Assembly (NCBI GenBank): GCA_002179805.1
Contig: NAVB01002006.1
Coordinates: 1 to 10,696 of the forward strand
Direction of reading: 5' to 3'
DNA: 10,696 nucleotides
Origin: Acanthamoeba lenticulata
Taxonomy: Eukaryota > Discosea > Longamoebia > Acanthamoebidae
Shown one piece after another: positions 6,698-10,696 of this stretch. Under the pieces are notes generated by a model that saw only the letters and a program-made list of their open reading frames with translations, searched no databases and was not told the origin of the DNA. Positions within the stretch are counted from its first letter, which is position 1, and the number at the start of each line of letters is the position of its first letter. A program made the translations under genes and the position numbers.

Positions 6698-9600
6698 TTA
6701 CGATGGGGTCAAGCCCTCAAGTAAGTCGAGGGCAATTCGCACAACGTTTGGCAAAACACCGCTCATGGCCCCAGCACCGCTTGGCGTAGGTGTGGCCGCA
6801 GAGACAGCCACTTGTGGCGTAACAATGCGCCCATACTCTGAATTGGCAAAGAAAACAAATTTAAAAAAAAAAAAAAAACAACCAAAGGGTTAATAATTAG
6901 ACGAAGAGAGTACGAGAGAGAGAAGAAGAAGAAGAATCCGTACTGAGACCAGGCAGGCTGGACGGTAGGCTGACGGAGGCGCCCTCAAGTCCGATGCGTT
7001 GCCAAGGGATGGCGGAGAACGTGATATTGCCCGCGAAGGGTGCCTTGGCGTTCATCTCCAGAGATCCGCTCGAGGCAAGCTTAGGGAAGATAGCGGCCTG
7101 GCAGGTCGAGCTGCTCAGCTGCCACCAGTTGTCCGACGTCACAGGCGTGAGGAAAGGCTCCGCGGCTGTGGTGAAGTAGCGCCAGGTTTGGGCGTTGCAA
7201 ATGACGTTGTGCTTGTAGCTGTTGTACTATATGTGTGTGCGTGTTGGCCCACCGTCAGAGATGACGCAAGACAATTTTGTGGCGGAGGAGGACTTACGAG
7301 AGGCTGGTGCGGGCTGTAGGGATCCGCGAGGATGTTGTCGAGGATGTGCACAAGTGTAGGGTACTGCGTGGACCACGGCGCCTTTTTGTAGGGCATCGCC
7401 AAGAGCCGCTGCATCATCGTGGCATTGTTTTGCGGGCTCTGGCCCTTCAAGCCGCGTGCATCGCCAATATAGGCATCTTCACACAACAAACATCGCCCCC
7501 CCCCCCCCAAGACCGTGTGCACAGACAGACCACGGTCAGCATCATTTCAAAGAATAACTGATCACCATCACCGTCATTTGATATCACCACGGGTTTTGGC
7601 GGGAAGTACAAGCGCTGATGTTGAGGAACACGTTGTTATCGACGTGGTTGTCACGTCCACCACCCATTACGAGGCCTCTCTGCGCGTTGACGATAATATT
7701 ACCTAAAACAGTGTGAGCGGGTTTAAGGCAGTACAATGAAAGAAGAAAAGACCTTAAAAAAGGCGAAAAAGGTGTACCAAACACGGTGCTGCCGCTGTAT
7801 TCGTCGTCAAAATAGATGGCGTACACGCCCTCTGAGCCCTTTCCTGTACATCATCAAAACATGATCATGTCAGTACAGTCCCGTCCTGCAAGTGCGCCAC
7901 CAACGTCGTTTCCAGAACGCACCAGGTGTGCCGCGGATGTCATGGAAGTAGTTGTAGCTGATAAAGGTGCCCTGTGAGGTCCAGTCTCGGCCCTGGTAGA
8001 AGGCTCCAGCGTCGCTGCTCTCACGGCACACATCGTAGATCTCGTTGAAGTAGATCTCTTGGTTGTTGCCCAAGCCCAAGAGGATGCCGCTGTGCGGCGC
8101 CGCATGAATCTTGTTGTTCACGATCTTCATCCCCACTCCAGCTGCGAGCACGCACGCAACAGTAGAAACGGGGCTTAGCCTCAGAGAGCAGTGATTCAAG
8201 GAGGAGAGGAAGACGGGTTTTGGTCATACCGGCATAAACGCCAGGGTTGTAGCAGAGGGTGAAGCGCGAGAAGTCGTGGACGTGGTTGGCAAAGGCCATG
8301 TGATTAGCCGGAGTCAGCGTGATCCGGTCACCAGCGTACATGTAAACTCCCGCTCCTCCCTGTGCGCCCATATATCACAGCAATTCACGCTGAGTCATAA
8401 GGGGAGGGAATAAAAGATCACAAGAAATCATCATAGCAATTAAATATTAAAATAAAAGCAAAGAATTTTAACAAACACGAACCACATTTTTGATTTCTGA
8501 GGTCATGACCAAGTGATTGCTGCCATCGGTGATGTGCACGCCATTCTTTCCAGAATTGCGGATGGTACAGTTCTGGATCACATTCCCCTGTCCGTCTTCC
8601 ATTAATATGACATGCTCCTGCGTGGCCTCGAACGTGAATCCTGTGAATAGCGTCATTGTTGTATAAGTATTACCACACATGAAAAAACCCAAACCACAAG
8701 ATGATCTCTGAAGTACCCGAAAAGGTGACGTTGGAAGCCTTGATCGTTGTGATGAGCGGCTCATCGAGCATGGACAACACGGCGTCGCTGTCAGAGTTGA
8801 TCGCCGATGGCGGATAAAAGTACAAACGGCCGTTGGTGTAGTCAATGAGGTACTCGCCGGGCGTGTCGAGCGCGTCGATCACGTTGTAGTAGTAGAACCG
8901 CATTCCCGTCATGAAGGGGTAGGTGACCGCGCTAGCGAGAGTGATGGTCTTGGCCTGGGTGTTGACGCTGGCAATCGCCCGGTGTTCGTCGTACCAGTTG
9001 TAGCCGAAGAAGCCATGCACCCAGACGTCTTTGTACGACGGCCAGGAGGTGGCATTGATGTAGGAGAATGTCAGGCTCTCGTCCGGGTAGTTGGTGGCCT
9101 CGCCCGTGAGCACCCACTGCGGGTAGTTGGGCCACCGCGCAAGTCGGAGAGCGTCGCCCTTGAAGAACAGCTCCACGCCGGCCACGTTGGTGGACAGCGC
9201 GCCCAGCTGAGCCAGAGTAAGGCCCACCGGGCTGGCCGTGAGGTCGACCTGCTTGACCTGGCTGCGCGCCTGTTGTGGGACGCGGGCTCCGAGACCGGTC
9301 GATGAGTCAAGCGTGCGGAACGCGCTCTTGGGAATGTAGACCCCGCCGCTGATGACTGTAGCGCCAGCTGTGGAGTCCTGCACCGCGATGTTATTGGTGC
9401 CAATTACGGAAAAATTTAGCAAATCGCAAACAAGAGGATCTCACTAATGGATGTGAGCCCAATCACACTGTCAATGGACGCCTTTGGGGAGGGGGGAGGG
9501 GGTAACACACCTCAGCGACGAAACGGGTCAAGTTGTCTTGGGCGTTGAGGACCAGCGAGGATGAGAACACGTAGGTGCCTCGTGCCACGCGCACGGTCTT

Positions 9601-9989
9601 GCTCACCTTGGGGCCGTACAAGGAGCGAGCCCGGGCGACCGCAGCAGCCAGAGTACGCAGCGGGCCTGGAACAGTTCCGTTGATGGAGGCGCCTTGCGTG
9701 GCCTGCAAGCCCGACCACAAGTCGTTTCCTTTGATGCACACACAGGAAGAAAAAAAATGTTAATAAGGGTGAAGTACAAGAAGGAGCGAGGTCAACATTA
9801 ATCCCACGTTGTAGAATTATGTATTTATTATGTATTTATGTTTTGGAGGTGACGGATACCCGAAGGTGAGACGTAGATTGTGGGCCCAGCAACGGCGGCC
9901 GCACCAACCTGCGTGGAGGAGAGCGACGTCGCGACAGCAACGAGAAGCAAGGCAACAGTCATGCTGGAGAGCACTGCGTTGTGCAGCAT
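6698..9989 (-). CDS. Secreted right-handed parallel beta-helix protein (polysaccharide-active type), eleven exons
   Basis: Minus-strand exons are 9989-9860, 9728-9511, 9377-8717, 8640-8483, 8359-8230, 8141-7923, 7843-7778, 7702-7610, 7476-7298, 7226-6944 and 6837-6698 (TAA). All ten junctions keep frame and give 758 residues. Residues 1 to about 34 form a signal peptide with core TVALLLVAVA, so the protein is secreted. YVSPSGNDLWSG (39-50) and the GP.RTLAAAVARAR that follows are the usual opening of bacterial beta-helix glycan-active proteins (GH141-like and relatives). A middle region has LRLARWPNYPQW, WVHGFFGYNW and GEYLIDYTNGRLYFYPP. The helix rungs come next: NCTIRNSGKNGVHI, GGAGVYMYAG, HAAPHSGILLG and EIYFNEIYDV. 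Near the end are DARGL and MPYKKAPWSTQYP. The substrate is not predictable. Exon choice rests on restoring these motifs; the last exon is the least certain. Confidence 0.85.
6863..6878 (+). repeat. A16 tract (pyrimidine tract of the last intron)
   Basis: Read on the minus strand, this is T16 in the intron 6838-6943 of the beta-helix gene. It lies about 25 bases before the acceptor ATTCAG, where a pyrimidine tract is expected. A TTC/CT-rich repeat (plus-strand AGA units at 6921-6935) lies near the donor of the same intron. Confidence 0.85.
7496..7508 (+). repeat. C13 homopolymer in an intron
   Basis: Thirteen C (G13 on the transcribed-sense minus strand) lie in the 133-base intron 7477-7609 of the beta-helix gene, about 18 bases upstream of its acceptor. 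A pyrimidine tract would be expected there, but this one is purine on the sense strand. Confidence 0.85.
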
Positions 9990-10389
9990 TGTGTGTTGTG
10001 GTGCGTGGGTCTCGCGCAGAGGAAGAAGAGGAACAAGAAGTCACGACCAACGATCCACCAGGTGCAGTGTGGGGCGCAAACACAACATCCCCGCTTTTAT
10101 ACACGCAGTGATTCAATGCGCTTCGCCGCGATTGGTTGCTCAACCACCAACGCCAAAGCCACCAACTCCCGCTCGTGAGCGACCCCCGCAAGTGGCAATG
10201 ACCACCAAAGGGTCATTGGCTCGGAGGCGCCTGAACGTCCACCATCGCGATGACTCCTTCCCCACCACAACCTGTTTCTTCCCACCAATTAAGCGTGGGG
10301 ATCTGCAGAACAGCAACAGCAACCTTCCCCCCCCCCCAATGGAAAGTCTGCCAGAAGGAGGAGGGCAAACACTAACAAGAATAACTCAC
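9990..10389. promoter_or_regulatory. Promoter region of the beta-helix gene
   Basis: This region separates the beta-helix ATG from the stop of the next leftward gene. On the minus strand it holds a TATA box (10094-10101) and two CCAAT boxes, at 10131-10135 and 10215-10219, at normal spacing upstream of it. A C11 run lies at 10327-10337. The short open frames here look accidental. Confidence 0.65.
10094..10101 (-). promoter_or_regulatory. TATA box of the beta-helix gene
   Basis: TATAAAAG reads on the minus strand within GTGTATAAAAGCGGGG, about 105 bases upstream of the ATG at 9989. Transcription should start near 10070, giving a leader of about 80 bases. Confidence 0.75.
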
Positions 10390-10696
10390 TTAGATGCTGG
10401 TCTTGTATTGCTGAGGATCCGTCGTGCCGTACGGATCAACGTCATCCATAGGGGCCGCTGTCTGTTCGTCCATGGGCTCGTTTCGCACTTCCGTTGGGTC
10501 CAACAACAGTGCTTTTGTGAAGGAAAGGAACCAAGTGAGACCATGGATGGCAAAGCTTTCAGCACTCACTCACACACAACGGACGGCGTACCGTTGTCGG
10601 GTACATCTACCACGTTGTTCCTCATGGTTGGCGAGTCGGCAATCGAGCGGGCGATGCGCTGCGCCCGTGGATGTCTGTGGACACAGCACATTCCCC
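10390..10696 (-). CDS. Unidentified protein, C-terminal two exons (5' part outside the window)
   Basis: On the minus strand, the exon 10696-10592 (open at the window edge) is joined to the exon 10511-10390 (TAA 10392-10390). The 80-base intron 10512-10591 has donor GTACGC and acceptor CACAAAAG, in phase 1. About 75 residues are visible. They begin GMCCVHRHPRAQRIARSIAD, continue through MRNNVVDVPDN, and end with MDDVDPYGTTDPQQYKTSI. The tail is hydrophilic and proline- and acid-rich. A Cys pair followed by a basic stretch would suit the cytoplasmic tail of a membrane protein, but nothing proves that. I do not recognise the family. The model rests on splice phase and a long open frame in both exons. 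Confidence 0.55.

Noticed and set aside
6673..6721. A plus-strand first exon: ATG 6673 followed by a good GTAAGT donor at 6721
   Set aside because: The donor is antisense to the last exon of the beta-helix gene, and no continuing plus-strand exon is visible in the next several hundred bases.
9071..9403. Minus-strand 110-residue Arg/Ser/Thr-rich ORF
   Set aside because: It is an out-of-frame shadow of the large beta-helix exon 9377-8717, whose own frame carries all the family motifs.
9378..9422. Upstream extension of the large beta-helix exon to 9422
   Set aside because: No acceptor gives the right phase there. CAG at 9380-9378 gives an in-phase join that restores the expected FVAE-DSTAGATVISGG run.
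9486..9502. G-rich run as a G-quadruplex element
   Set aside because: On the sense strand it is a C-rich, pyrimidine-like intron stretch. Three G runs are weak evidence for a functional quadruplex.
1..10696. tRNA, rRNA, CRISPR array, transposon ends or viral genes
   Set aside because: I looked for tRNA T-loop motifs, regular direct repeats, terminal inverted repeats with target duplications, and transposase or viral motifs. I found none that hold up.

Overview
The window is protein-coding DNA from an intron-rich, GC-rich eukaryote, probably a unicellular one. Conserved protein families are split into GC-rich exons joined by GT...AG introns of only 66-133 bases. There are TATA boxes and no bacterial operon layout. 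The compact genes and the donor sites, which often begin GTAC or GTGC, suggest an amoebozoan such as an Acanthamoeba relative, but this is a guess. Exon models were built by hand from splice phase and family resemblance. Statements about protein families are from memory, with no database search.

Layout. (1) 1-2465, plus strand, 5' end cut off: an RNA-repair gene of eight or nine introns. It joins a Hen1-type RNA 3'-terminal 2'-O-methyltransferase to the complete C-terminal ligase domain of a bacterial-type Pnkp. (2) 2664-3706, minus strand: a two-exon gene for a type II membrane glycosyltransferase of the GT92/DUF23 kind, converging on gene 1. (3) 3707-4519: a region with a plus-strand TATA box and unresolved short ORFs on both strands. 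(4) 4520-6400, minus strand: an intronless 626-residue thiamine-diphosphate enzyme resembling acetolactate synthase and bacterial surface-polysaccharide homologues, a candidate for horizontal transfer. (5) 6698-9989, minus strand: an eleven-exon gene for a secreted right-handed beta-helix protein of 758 residues, with a TATA box about 105 bases before its ATG. (6) 10390-10696, minus strand: the last two exons of an unidentified protein.

The main result is gene 1. In bacteria, Pnkp (kinase, phosphatase, ligase) and Hen1 are separate proteins, usually from one operon. They reseal RNA cut by ribotoxins and put a 2'-O-methyl mark on the repaired end. Here the methyltransferase and the ligase lie on one predicted polypeptide in a spliced eukaryotic gene. 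No kinase or phosphatase lies between them, and the splice phases are consistent across the whole fusion. An intron at the domain boundary has a stop codon across its donor site, so retaining it would give a methyltransferase without the ligase.

Genes 2, 4 and 5 all plausibly concern glycans, but they have separate promoters and nothing shows that they work together.
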